Assembly: GCF_010093595.1 (NCBI RefSeq)
Contig: NW_022985458.1
Location: 616,115-680,114 of the forward strand
Origin: Mytilinidion resinicola
Lineage: Eukaryota; Ascomycota; Dothideomycetes; Mytilinidiales; Mytilinidiaceae
DNA length: 64,000 nucleotides
Reading direction: 5' to 3'
Shown here one piece after another: positions 42,657 to 53,505 of this stretch (position 1 is the stretch's first letter; each line of letters starts with the position of its first letter). The translations under genes and the position numbers were made by a program. The notes under the pieces are model-generated. The model had not been told where the DNA came from and searched no databases. It saw nothing but the letters and a program-made list of their open reading frames with translations.

Positions 42657-42731
42657 AATATAGGCAGAGCTAGAGCAATATACTTAAGGGCTCTATTAGG
42701 GTATAAGGAAGTCTTTAGACATAATCATTAA

Positions 42732-43470
42732 GAGTATAAAGACGTACGGGCAAAGCTTGTTGCTTTACATACCTTAGAAAACGAGACAAGTGCGCTAATA
42801 GCCGCAAAAGGTGATCACGCGCACCCGCTACCTTAAGGCGTATCGCATTCTCGTGTCCAGAAGCGCATACCAATCTCTAAACGGTATCAAAAGCTAGGTT
42901 TAAGATAAGCGAACTTTCCTTAGCTTACCTCATTCCTCGCTACGCTCCGTAATACTGAGCAGCACAAATAGAACAAATCTAGCTCTTGCATTCCTTGCTG
43001 TAAACTGTACTTAGTAATAAGTGACTATTGAAGAGTAGCGTTGTAGTACTAATATGGCTGCGCTATAACCGGAAAGCTATTGCGCGGATATCACGGTTTG
43101 AATGCTGCTCGTATATACGCCTGATGCCGCTACTTGTTCTGAAAACGCAGAATTTTCATAGAGAGGTCTATTTTCAGCGAGTCACGTGGCGCCAAGAGAT
43201 CCGAAAACTCTGCAACTCCAGAGCTTGATTCTCAACGCCACGACGGCTCTCGTAGCTTGTTTCTACCCGCCTACCGTCCCGTAGATAGTTGCCTCTTAGG
43301 AGTGCGTTAGGGGGTCTCCTCCGGTACGTGCAGCTGGCGGAGAGCTAGGCCTCTGGGCGGCTCAATTCGAAGGCTCTATAGCCTTATTAACGCGACGCCT
43401 AAGGCCAAGTTCTACGCCTACGAGCCTGCACGGCCTACAGAGGCCTCCGTGCCGCAAATAACAAAATTAT
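42732..43470. other. Gene-free region after the NLR
   Basis: No supported gene. Protein-like continuation of the NLR tail (EYKDVRAKLVALHTLEN) runs about 100 bases past 42731 and then dissolves into stops. The remainder, to the satellite, has no feature I can name. Confidence 0.35.
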
Positions 43471-44420
43471 TATCAACACCGTGTTATAGATGGCAGAGAT
43501 GGCTAGAAATAAGATAAGAGGAAAGTAGATGTTAGATAAGGAAAGATGATATAGATGGCAGTAGATGGCAAGAAGATGCTGGGAAACGATGGGGGGCCCC
43601 ATTCCAACGCACCCCATCCGTGACGGCCATCCAGGCGAATGGTGCCGCCTCCGCCCAGCGTGGGGAAATGACTTACTATGGCTTGGTAGATGGCAGAGAT
43701 AGATGGTTATATATAGCAGAGATAGTTATATCTGGCAGAGATGGTTATAGATGGCAAGAGATGGTTAGAGGTGAGATAAGTGGAAAGTAGATAGTAGATA
43801 AGTAAATATGGCAATAGATGGCAAGTATATGGCAAAGAGATAATGGGAAACAATGGGGGCCCCATTCTAACGCACCCCATCCGCGACGGCCATCCAGGCG
43901 ATGTTGCCGCCTCCGCCCAGCGGGGGAAAATGACTTACTATGGCTCTGTAGATGGAAAAGTAGATGGTTATAGATAGCAAGAGATAGTTAGAAATAAGTG
44001 GTTAGAAGGTTTCAGATAAGAAAAGATAGGGAAAGGTAGGGATAGATGGCAAGAAGATGCTGGGTAATGATAGGGGCCCCATCCAACGCACCCCATCCGT
44101 GACGGCCATCCAGGCGATGCTGCCGTCTCCACCCAGCGGGGGTAAATGACTAACTATGGCTTGGTAGATGGCAAGTAGATGGCAAGTAGATGGCAAGAGA
44201 TAATTAGAGATTGAAGAGATAGTAAGTATATAGTTATTAGATGGTAAGTAGATAAGTAGATTAAGAAGTAGATGGCAGAAAGATGAGAAGGGTAACGATG
44301 GGGGCTCTAGCAACGCACCCTATCTGTGTCGGCCATCCAGGTGACAGCACCGACTCCGCCCTGCGAGGGTAAATGACTTACTATGGCTCGGTAGATGGAA
44401 AGAAGATGGCAAAAGTAGAT
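43471..44420. repeat. Purine-rich satellite with four copies of a CCCCATCCGTGACGGCC core
   Basis: Four longer units share GCACCCCATCCG(T/C)GACGGCC, ATCCAGGCGA and GACTTACTATGGC. They start near 43594, 43857, 44070 and 44303, so the period varies from about 210 to 265 bases. Between cores are runs of AGATGGCA(A/G) and related short purine repeats. No coding potential. Strong purine bias on the plus strand outside the cores. Confidence 0.8.
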
Positions 44421-46505
44421 GGCAAGAGTAAATAGTAAATGACGGAGTACGTATTCTTAGCCAGCTAGCCTACGGAGTATGGTACGGCTAGCTCAGCTAC
44501 CTTGATATAGAACACGGTTCCTATACTTAGCCCACACAGTTCTACGGTACGGCTACGTAAGCCTCCACGCACACAGAGTATATATACGGCGTACGTAGCC
44601 TAGATAGATGCTCATCCAATACATCACTTACCTCGTTCAATGCATTGTTTCACCTCCATCCTCAGTAAATATAGATGGCAAAGGTAGATAGCAAAAGTAG
44701 AGGACAGATTAAGATAGCAAGTAGATGAAGCAAGCCTACCAGGTAGTAGATGACACGTATATGAAGCAGTAGATGGCAAGAAAATAGCAAGGAGATAAAG
44801 CAAGTAGATGAGAAGGAGATAGGAAGGAGATGGTGAAGGTAAATGGCAGAAGACATCAGCTGGAGGTGTTAGCACCTACATTATGAGCAAGAGAGCAAAG
44901 GCCGAAGCCCGCTCGAGGGAAGAGAGGGCGATGCCTTTCTTATATACTCTTGCCAAGATGCTAGCGTCGGAATACCGTTATCGTGGCCCACTCACGATGA
45001 GTCGGCCGCGAGAGTCTGGATTACGTAGCCAGCTATGCTCTCCCATGGGTTTCTTCTTTCTATTTCTTTACTGTCGAGTGATGATAAAACTTTCCAATTA
45101 CAAAGAATAGTGCCTTAATTTCCGGCCTCGTCTCTGCTGGTAACGGCAGCAAGCTAGACGCGAGAGTCTAGGTTGCATAGTCAGCTGACGAGCAGAATCT
45201 TCTCCAGGCTATTCAGTGCCTGCATCGTTTGTTATTAGCTGAGTGCTATCAGCCTTTAAGTTTGGGTCAAGATGGCGCGTAGTTGAGCCGTGCGGCAACT
45301 AATCTGGAATTACGGCGCAGTACAGTAAATGCTCGTTATAACGTTTATGCTATATACCATGAATATACGCTATACCGTTCAACCTTCCAATTACCGTTCT
45401 AATATTAGGCGGACAGTGACACTCGATATAACGTTCACATGCGCTATAACGTTCATCACCCCCGGAGCATTAGGTGAACGGTACGACGAGCTTTTTCTGC
45501 ACCTGCACAAGACTGCGATCTGATGGCCGGACCCACGATTCGGCGTGGGAAAGCTCCACTGTCCCTTGACCCTTGGCCCTTGACCCTTGAGAGAGGGTCA
45601 ACCTATTTAAAGATGCAATCAATAAAAAGCCTGGATAGATAAAAATTGCAGCCAATCTGGCCCGCTCCGTACCTGGTGCAGTGGGGTGGTCCAGAGTTCT
45701 GGTCCCAGCGGTGCGGGTTTGCGATCGCTAAGCGGCAAGCCAGACCCAACAGGGTGGAGCGAGGTGATGAATTTGGACCCTTTCCTCCCACCAACACGCA
45801 GTCCTCTTTGAGATGCTCCCGCTGGCAAGCCAAGCATCCAGCACGGATGTCCGTCTCCGACAGGTATGACAATTTGCACGCGGCATGCGGGCGCAGGGGA
45901 CCCGGGGCATTCCACCATGCGAGCAACTCGGGCCGATGTGAATGAATCGACGATGAGCTGCAGAACCCGTTGGCAGCTCGCTGGATGTTTCGCGTGCTGT
46001 AGCCTGTAACCTGTTTCTCCGATCGACCTCCAGATACGGAAAGCTGCCGACCTCCGCGCTTTCCCGCCAGCCTGAACGATCCCCACACACGGCAGCAGAC
46101 CGCGACCCAGGTCCACCGTTCACGAGCCCCACAGGGCAGATATAACGACCTGAGCAAAGAGTGTAGCAAATCTCCCTACACCAAGCCGAGGCCACTGTAA
46201 CATCTCTCCCAGAGATCTGAATAAACTTCAGGCCCATCATTTCAACGGAAGACAGGTAGGGCAATGATCGATTGGGAGTTTCTACTTGTAATGCTAACGC
46301 AATATTTTAGATTAAGAGCACTGTATAGATTTGGTTTGCTTTGGCTAGGAACGCAGGAGACAAGCTTGCATACGGGCACCTATAAACTGCTGTCACAACG
46401 AGCAGAGAGTTCGATAGAACTCGACCCCACCTCGTGCACGGCCACCACCTTATGCACGGTTTTCTACCCCACCAAAATTAGATAGAATAACAACGCTCTA
46501 ATAGA
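44421..46505. other. Gene-free region between the satellite and the MULE
   Basis: 44640-44860 continues AGATGGCA-type purine repeats. 45328-45460 has several ATAACGTT motifs. 45550-45600 has GACCCTTGRCCCTTGA-type short repeats. 45600-46260 is a GC-richer stretch with overlapping open frames on the minus strand but no recognisable domain. I support no gene here. Confidence 0.35.
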
Positions 46506-46738
46506 AAGGGGGTTGATAATCTCACACCCCCTAATCCCTCCACGCACACCCCCTAATTCCTCCACGCACACCCCCCCCCCTCTTGGCGCTTCACCACCTT
46601 CTAATTGGCTCGGAGCACTGCTCCGGAGCCTCCGATTCGCTCGCTTAACTTGCTCACTAATTCTAAATGCTCTCTCTAAATGCGGCCATGTACAATTACA
46701 TCCTCATCCTCATACACCACCTCCACAATACGCTCACT

Positions 46739-49541
46739 ATGGCCCTCCAGCCGCCACCGCCACGGTCCTACAATACTATAGAGGAAGCTGAGGAGGCGCT
46801 CACAGGGCATGCAAAGGCGCAAGGCTATGGGCGTGTTAAGTACCGCTCAAAGAATGACAAGACGGCAGCAAAGACGACAAGGAAGATCTGGTTCAAATGC
46901 TGCTTTTGTGGCAATCCAGAGCCTACTGCACGCATACGCAATACATCTACCAACAAAATAGACTGTAGGATGCACGGTACGCTCACTCGGCAGCCTCCTA
47001 GCTATAATAGTGAACGTCTATGGGTGTGGGAGACGGAGGAGGCGGCTTACAATAACCATTATCCTATGCTAAAACCTACAGCAGCCGCATGCAATAGGAA
47101 GCGCTCAGCCTCAACAAACCGACTCATTCAAAGCGATGCATCGAGCGGCGCGAGGCCTCAGGAAACATACGCAAAGCTATTGAAGAAAGGGGCAACCATT
47201 ATTGCTGATGACAATCACTCAGGTTGCAGCACTACAACCTAGGATCAACAACTCATATGCTAGAAAGCTACTCCAAACATCAGCTGTAGAGAACACAGCT
47301 GAGATCTCAGCTGTGGAGAGCCCAGCTGAAAACTCAGCTGTGCAGTGTTCAGCTGAACTTACTAGCGCGCCACCCAAGGGGTGGCCCCCCTTCCTTCCCC
47401 TAGTATATATACAACTAGCTAGACGTCTATAGAAATCAGAGTTCACATCAATTTTCAACCTGAGTCAATCGCAATAAGCGAACCCGGTATAGAACTGAGC
47501 TTCTCGGTGGCCTCTCGCCTATACAAGCGCTCCTCAATACGCTAGAAACATCTACATTTCCTGCACCTAACGGCTGAGAGACGATGTATGTATACAGCTA
47601 TACAAAGGACTATGAGAACCGGATTAATTACCTCTTCTTTGCGCACCCGGATTCCATTAAGATCCTACAGTTAAACTACAACATTATACTAATGGATTGT
47701 ACGTACAAAACTAATAGATTTGGCATGCTATTCTTGCATATAACAGGCGTTACATGCACAAATAACAACTTTAAGATTAGCTATTGTTTTATTCTAAGAG
47801 AGAAGGAGGCGAACTATAACTGGGCAGTACAGCAGCTCTTTAAGCTCTTTTAATGCTATTCTACTACACCACGCGTTTTCCTAACATATAAGGAATAAGC
47901 TCTAAGAAACGCGCTACATTAATAATAGCCAAACGTCCCGCGCCTCTTATGCGTATGGCATATTAAAAAGAATATCAATGCTAAGCTAGCTAAGGTATAC
48001 AAGAATAAACCGACATTCCCTGTAGGCCATGCTGATGCGCCGATGGAGAATAACACGGAAGAACAGAAGGCAGCCAAGGAAAAGAAGCAGTAAGGGAAAA
48101 AGAGTGAATTTATCACCCGTTGGACCGCCACAATGAAGCTGGAACTCTTTAATCAATTTAATAAGGCCTGGAACAGGCTGCTTAATAACTACGAGGAGAG
48201 GCCTAGCCTTGTAAAGTATATAGAGGAAGAGTAGTGGCCGTGTATGTGGAAATAGGCAACTTGCTACACTTAAACAGCTCAGCATTTTAGAACCACGTAA
48301 GTGTTTGCTTATATCCTATTTCTTAATCAATTTTCAAGCTATCTTCTTGTCCTCTTTAGCGCTAGTTATTCTGCCTGCTAGCAAACCCCTTATAAAGTCT
48401 AGGCTTTAAATTCGCACACTTTAGTATTAAGATTTAGGTTAAGCAGATGCAAATTTAGGTGTACAATGCTAACCGACTTTCTTGCAGTATTACATCACGG
48501 AATAAGGGCGCGCACGGCCAGCTTAAGGGCTTCCTTCAGGTGTTAACTGGCTATCTATTCGACGTCCTCCTTAACATCTAGAACCTTATCCTTACTAGCA
48601 AGTCTAGGTATAAGGACCTTAAGGCGAAGTGGCATGCTAGCACTCCTCATGATGTGAGAGAGGCTGAATTCCGTGAGCTATTCCATATAGTCACGCCGCA
48701 GTGTTTAAGGATCCTCAAGGCACAATTGAAGCACGCCAAGTTGAATGAATACAACCCAAACAACTGTACTCATACGTTCACAAATATATACGGCATGCCG
48801 TGCGCTTACAAGCTACACGATCGTCTACATCGGGCGCTTGTAAATCATCTAGATCTCGTGCTCTGTATACAACCGGATGAGATAGATCACCATTGGTGGT
48901 TTGTTCGGCCAGGTATACAACAAACGGCTATTCCTTTTGGACCGTTTAAGGATGTACTTGATCCTACTGTTGTTGAGCGTTGGCGAGGCCGCCCTGCTAT
49001 TATACGGAGAGGCCATTATACATACAACAATACACAAAGAGAGCTATTACAATTTGAGGTTGCTATGGGTACAGGTTTAGCAGCTCGGCGTAGAGGTGAA
49101 CAGAACGGACAACAAGGCACAGCTCTACGACATTTACCAGCGTCTTTACAGCAAAATCCGACCATCCCTGTCCGTCAGAATGCCCCTCAGTCGACAGATG
49201 CACCTGCTAGGGCTGCTACTAATATATTTCCAATTGATCCGGCCCTTCTTCAGCGTACGGCTACACCTACGGCTGCACTCACGGCTACAGCTACAGCTAC
49301 GGCTACGGCTACGGCTACGGCTACGGCTACGGCTACGGCTACAGCTACAGCTAAGAAGCGTGGCCGGCCGCCTGGTGCAAAGGATAAAGCACCACGGAAA
49401 AAGGCACGAGTTCAGAGGCAAGATAGCACTCAGCCCCAGCCTACGCCTCAGGCTCATCCTCAGCCTCAAAGGCTTAGCCGTGCAGAGCTTCTACGGCAGC
49501 TTGCGGAGTATGATGAGGATATTGAGGCGGAAATTGACTGA
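46739..49541 (+). pseudogene. MULE transposase
   Basis: The N-terminus from ATG 46739 is a FAR1-like zinc domain (KIWFKCCFCGNPEPTARIRN with CRMHGTL). It is broken at 47217 by the LTR-like insertion. The DDE core (47584-47850) reads IILMDCTYKTNRFGMLFLHITGVT, with the expected Asp in MDCTYKTN. 48650-49541 is the C-terminal part (HTFTNIYGMPCAYKL, HHWWFVRPGIQQTAIPFGPF, NNTQRELLQFEVAMG) with a Thr-Ala dipeptide run from an ACGGCT hexamer repeat (about 49268-49352) and an AT-hook KKRGRPPGAKDKAPRKK. Several stops and frame changes between 47465 and 48650 make it inactive. Confidence 0.8.
47217..47465. mobile_element. LTR-like element, ACTCAGG...CCTGAGT family, copy 2
   Basis: 249 bp, starts ACTCAGGTTG and ends CAACCTGAGT. 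It is flanked by a perfect 5-bp duplication CAATC (47212-47216 and 47466-47470). It contains many CAGCTG-type short motifs and GTATATATA about 60 bases from its right end. It interrupts the MULE transposase between TIIADD and the catalytic part. Confidence 0.85.
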
Positions 49542-49910
49542 GATATTGAGCAGGCGGAGTCGGTGATGCGAGGGGGCTAGGCCTGATGCAAAGGAGCCGT
49601 AATAAGGTGAGGATTTGACAGGTTTGGCATACTTGTAGGCACGTAGGCACTTCTAGAATAGAAATTCTATTCTATACTTATACTTATACTTATACTTATA
49701 CTACGTGAGCTCGTACGCGAGCTTGTACGTGAGCTCGTACGTAAGCTCGTACGGCCTCGCGTATATGCAGATGCACGTGATAATAGAGCTCCGGACGAAG
49801 CTCCGAGCCGTTCCAGCCAATCAAAAGATCAGACGAGAGGGGGGGTGTGTGGTTACTCGAAAAGGGGTATGCGGCTACTCGAAAGGGGGTGTCAAATTAC
49901 CCGCCCCCTT

Positions 49911-50005
49911 AAAAATAGTGTTAGATTGTAGCTCTTACTATAATACGCAATTAATTAACTATCTGCAATAAATAGAGATGGCGTAGTAGAGGTATTTTAA
50001 TGGAC
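49911..50005. other. Short spacer between two MULE-type elements
   Basis: AT-rich, with no feature beyond being the flank of both elements. Confidence 0.3.
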
Positions 50006-50179
50006 GAGCCAAATCATCACCCCCCTTTTTGCTACGCATCACCCCCTTTTTACTACGTATCACCCCCCCTACATTAGGTCTAGCTCCGGCCCGTATAAAT
50101 ATTGTTCCACCAATCAAACTCACTCGCTTGACTGCTCGTGCTCAATGAGGAATTTACATCACCAGCGCACACTCTCTCA

Positions 50180-50767
50180 ATGCGTGGCCGTGGTGGTGTA
50201 TCTATCAACTCAACTCAGCGTGATCTATCTCAGTTCGAACACGACGCTCAACAGGACCCAGTGAGTATAGCGCAGCGAGCACGACGACGTGGTGGAGGGC
50301 CAGGATCACGTGGAGGAACGTCGCATCTTCGGCGAGCACGTAAGACTACTGCTCGTGCAGCTGGTGTACAAGAAGTGCAGAGTGCTGTAGGCGGACAGGA
50401 ACCAACTCAATCGATGCAGATTGGGGCACAGGCCAGCCAAATTACTATGACAGGCATCTCCACAGGCACGCCGGTGGTCGAGCGGACCATTATCGTGTTA
50501 AACAATCCTCTACAGTTCACAAATACAGCACCAGATCGCTCCGCCGGACAAGCAGGCACTCCAACAGCAACTCAGGGCTCTATTTCCTTAGTTCCCAACA
50601 GCCAACCAGCCCCTGAGGATGCCCCTATGTCCACGCCTGAGGAAGAGGCTGCTCGTGGTGAAGGAACTGGAGGATATTCGGGTGTGAGGCCATGGTATAC
50701 AGGTCTAGTTGGCGTTCCTTTCAGCCAGCAATTGGACGGCGGCCATCTAGGCGCCTTCCGCTTCTAG
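50180..50767 (+). CDS. Protein resembling a MULE transposase C-terminal tail
   Basis: 195 aa from ATG 50180. MRGRGGVSINSTQRDLSQFE parallels RRGHYTYNNTQRELLQFE in the MULE transposase C-terminal region, and the next 40 residues are Arg/Gly-rich (RARRRGGGPGSRGGTSHLRR) and may bind nucleic acid. No DDE domain. The frame has no stops although the surrounding retrotransposon is heavily mutated, so it is either young or selected. Could be a captured or orphan tail. Confidence 0.5.
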   Translation: MRGRGGVSINSTQRDLSQFEHDAQQDPVSIAQRARRRGGGPGSRGGTSHLRRARKTTARAAGVQEVQSAVGGQEPTQSMQIGAQASQITMTGISTGTPVVERTIIVLNNPLQFTNTAPDRSAGQAGTPTATQGSISLVPNSQPAPEDAPMSTPEEEAARGEGTGGYSGVRPWYTGLVGVPFSQQLDGGHLGAFRF

Positions 50768-50795
50768 ACTAGCTACAATAGATAGAGTGAATAGA

Positions 50796-51165
50796 TGTTA
50801 AAAAGTACTAGGTGAACAGTAGGAAGGAACAATAATCGTAGTTAATCTAACTAGTAGTTTATTCACGAGCTGCTATCTAAAAGGTAGAGGGGGAAGGTCC
50901 CCCTTTATAGCCTTTCCTGGGCGGACACCGGAGGTTACTCCGCTCGGAGTCCTTCCGTAGCGCTATCGGTGTCGCCCAGGTTCTCTCGGTCCGGAATCGT
51001 TTGGAATGAGCCGGATGGATTTGAAAGCGTGAACCTATAACCTTTCTCACGCGACATATTAGAGATTACTCCGTTCGGAGTCCTTCTATAGTATAGACGG
51101 TAGCATCCAGGCCTTGTTGGCCCAGAACCGCCCGGACTAACTAGAACTACCTGGGAAGCGTAACA
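50796..51165 (-). repeat. Left LTR (3' LTR) of the gypsy element
   Basis: 370 bp, TGTTAAAAAG...GCGTAACA. Contains a GC-rich pair of blocks with GGTTACTCCGCTCGGAGTCC. Nearly the same as 60698-61067 except for transitions. Confidence 0.92.
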
Positions 51166-52661
51166 GAATCCCCTTTCTTAAAGGTATATATCCTTATTAT
51201 ACTATAAGTTATATTTTGCTTACATTAGCCAGCGCACTAGCGTAAAACATAGATATCACCAGCCGGCCCCTATCCTTCCTCTACTACTTATATACCTTCC
51301 TTTTCTTTTAAGTCCTCTTCCCTTTCTAGACTATTCCGGGCTGTTCTGCACCCTTTCTATTAGTGCTCTCTCTCTTTTAACCTGCGCGCGAGCTGCCTTA
51401 ACTAGATTAATTTTCTTTATTCTAGCCCTTTCTATACTAGTCCGGTTTATAATAGCTAAGATTGCAAAAAATATAAAAAAAGTCTAGGCGCGCGCAGTAA
51501 AGGCGGCTGTACTAGTCTATTTCGCCTGCATCCTGTGCCTTAAGGAATAGATAGCGCTGCTCTAGGCCGGAAAGATCCCAACCCTCTATACCTTCCCCCC
51601 AGCCTCCTATTACAGTAACTTCCTGCTTATTAAGGGAGTTAACGGAAAGCCTAACCTATATTGCTGTACTAGCTGTTAGTAGTATACTAATTATATATAG
51701 GTAAGTTAAGAATATCCTTTTCTAGACAGTTCTAGCTAACTTTAGACGTAAAGCTTCTAAGAACTATAAAAAAGAGGTTAAGGAGGTTTCTAAGTCCCTA
51801 TTTAGCAATAACAAGACTAAGGCGTTTATAAATAACACGTTTACCTAAAACCAGCTAAATAATATTCTAGGTATCCTTAGTCTAGTTATAAAGTTTATAG
51901 GCCTTTCTAAGTTCTTCTATACTATTCTAGCTAACTCTAGAGTAGGAGCTAGCCTAGCAGGTTTATAGGGAACCCTTTTACCCTTTTCTATTCCGGTAAA
52001 AATAAGTAGGTTAATACTAGCGTAGTTACCGCTAAGCGCGTCTATAAGGGTATTACCACCTGCAGTAAAGTCTAGACACCGCGCTCTTAGAAGGTATAGA
52101 GCCTCTTTATCCTATTCTAGGTTATTCCGGCTAACTTAGGTGTCTATAGCACTAGAATAATAAGTTAATATCTAGTCCTTCCGTTAGATATCCCCGATAT
52201 AATAACCTTAAGCCCTTAGACCCTAGTAAGGCCCCGGTAACCTATATAGAGATAGCTGTATTTACTGTAGATATTAATACTTATCTTAAAAGTATTTAGG
52301 CCGCCCTTATAGCAGTAAGTAGTAGTTTAGTTAAGTTTAGTCTATTCTGGCTAACTTTAGTAGCTTAAGCCTGTAGTTGCTACTCTACTAAACTCTGCTA
52401 ACCCGGATTACTATACTTGCGCTAAGGCTGTCTATAAAGAGTTTAACACGGCCTTAATAAGTATTGGCGTTCTAGATAAAATTAAGTTTTGTAACCTTAG
52501 CACCTCTAGGGCGGACTTAGTCTCCTTACTCTAGTCCGGCCCTTCTTAGCCCTTTTTAGCCCTTTTTAGCCCTTTCTGGCTTCTTCCGCCTCTTCTTAGG
52601 CTGTTCCGGTGGATTTCTTTGCTAGCTGGGGGTTTAGCTAGTTAGTTTAATTTTCTTTAGC

Positions 52662-52892
52662 TGTCACGGTATTGACCGCGACACACCGCTATGCTGCGAG
52701 CACAGCTGCCTGCCAAGCACACTAGCAAACTTTGCGTGCGCCACATCCTGTATATAGATCTGCCTCTGTCCTGCCTGCCTCCGACTCTTTGCCAATTCTC
52801 TTAAGCTATCATAACAGCTGTACGTAGCTATCCAGATCGTTCCTGATGCCTGCTCATCTAGTGCTCGTGTGCGATACATCGTCGTCGTGACA
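52662..52892. mobile_element. Solo LTR, 231 bp, TGTCACGG...CGTGACA
   Basis: Inverted ends TGTCACG/CGTGACA and a perfect 5-bp duplication TTAGC (52657-52661 and 52893-52897). GC content is much higher than the surrounding RIP-degraded gypsy DNA, so it inserted after, or escaped, that mutagenesis. Confidence 0.88.
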
Positions 52893-53505
52893 TTAGCCCC
52901 TTCTAGGTTTATCTAGCTATTTCTAGTTGTATTTCTAGGCGTTAGGTGCAGATATACCCCTGCCTAGAGGCCTAGCTCTAAAAAGCTATAAAAAGTAGTT
53001 TCTCTTTCTATTCCCTACTAGCTTAGACACGTAAGGTTATTATAGAAGTAATATTAGGGGGTTTTTATCCCCCTTTAGCCCTTTTTAGTCTGTTCTACGC
53101 CCTTCTCCCTTTTTTTAGGGCGCGTCCTTGCTGTCTAGGTTAAAAGGGCTGTTAGAAGGCCCTTATAGCTGCCTTGCTAATATTTATAGCAGGTTCCTAT
53201 ATATCTTTATCTAAGGTATAGCCCTTCTACTAAACTTAGTACTCCTAGTAGGTTTCTTTCCAGTAATATTCTAGGAGTTTCTCGATATTCTATATCTTAT
53301 CCTCTTACTAGCTAACAATTATTATTAGGTCCAGTTAGAGTTAGTTAAATATAGAGTCGGCTATAAATAGTTCTAGCAGCAAGATATAGAATATAGGGTG
53401 GATAGCTAGGGTAGATAGAAGTAGTAGCTTATAGGCTTAGGAGCCTATAAGCTAAATAACTTTAAACAGGCTAAGTTTTTTATAGTTAAGTTTCTTTTTT
53501 AGTTA

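Larger units (their letters stand above)
39110..42731 (+). pseudogene. NLR-type receptor: SesB-like hydrolase - NB-ARC - TPR array (3' part decayed)
   Basis: Model exons: 39110-39112, 39161-39237, 39299-39542, 39590-39652, 39702-40028, 40079-40283, then 40340 onward. Small introns rebuild every conserved motif. The N-terminal alpha/beta-hydrolase shows DIVAIHGLGAHPDDAW, the nucleophile elbow FIAHCFGGLVVLKALL (Cys at the usual Ser) and GLIFFGTPFRGAEG. NB-ARC shows VHGLGGIGKTQLAVEFA (P-loop), HWLLIVDSVD (Walker B), SILITSR and NGLPLALTQAGSYL. From about 41740 come TPR units of 42 residues (LDKAEEMYNRALQGCEKAL). A TGA lies at 41020-41022; a 60-nt in-phase intron (40987-41046, GTAAGA donor) would remove it. 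3' of the gap, stops at 42387, 42393 and 42513 are CAG/TGG-to-TAG changes. Fungal NLRs of this build act in heterokaryon incompatibility and immunity-like responses. Start exon is the least certain part. Confidence 0.8.
46506..49910 (+). mobile_element. MULE (Mutator-like) transposon, interrupted and partly RIP-damaged
   Basis: Inverted termini: AAGGGGGTTGATAATCTCAC at 46506, and on the complement of the right end AAGGGGGCGGGTAATTTGAC ending at 49910; CACCCCC follows in both. Subterminal direct repeats of CACCCCCTNATTCCTCCACG-type occur at both ends. The body encodes one transposase and contains an LTR-like insertion at 47217-47465. A 9-bp target duplication could not be recognised. Its relatives at 28403, 29148 and the orphan end near 12884 show that this family has been active here. 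Confidence 0.8.

Noticed and set aside
44640..44875. Minus-strand open frames in the purine-rich tract near 44.7 kb
   Set aside because: They translate simple-sequence DNA (Leu/Ser/Ile/Cys-rich) with no domain.
45603..46264. Overlapping minus-strand open frames up to 178 codons
   Set aside because: Three frames overlap over the same GC-rich stretch, composition is biased (Cys, Arg, Ser-rich) and no domain is recognisable; likely chance.
50138..50179. Upstream extension of the 50180 gene
   Set aside because: It starts at a GTG codon; the first ATG in frame is 50180.
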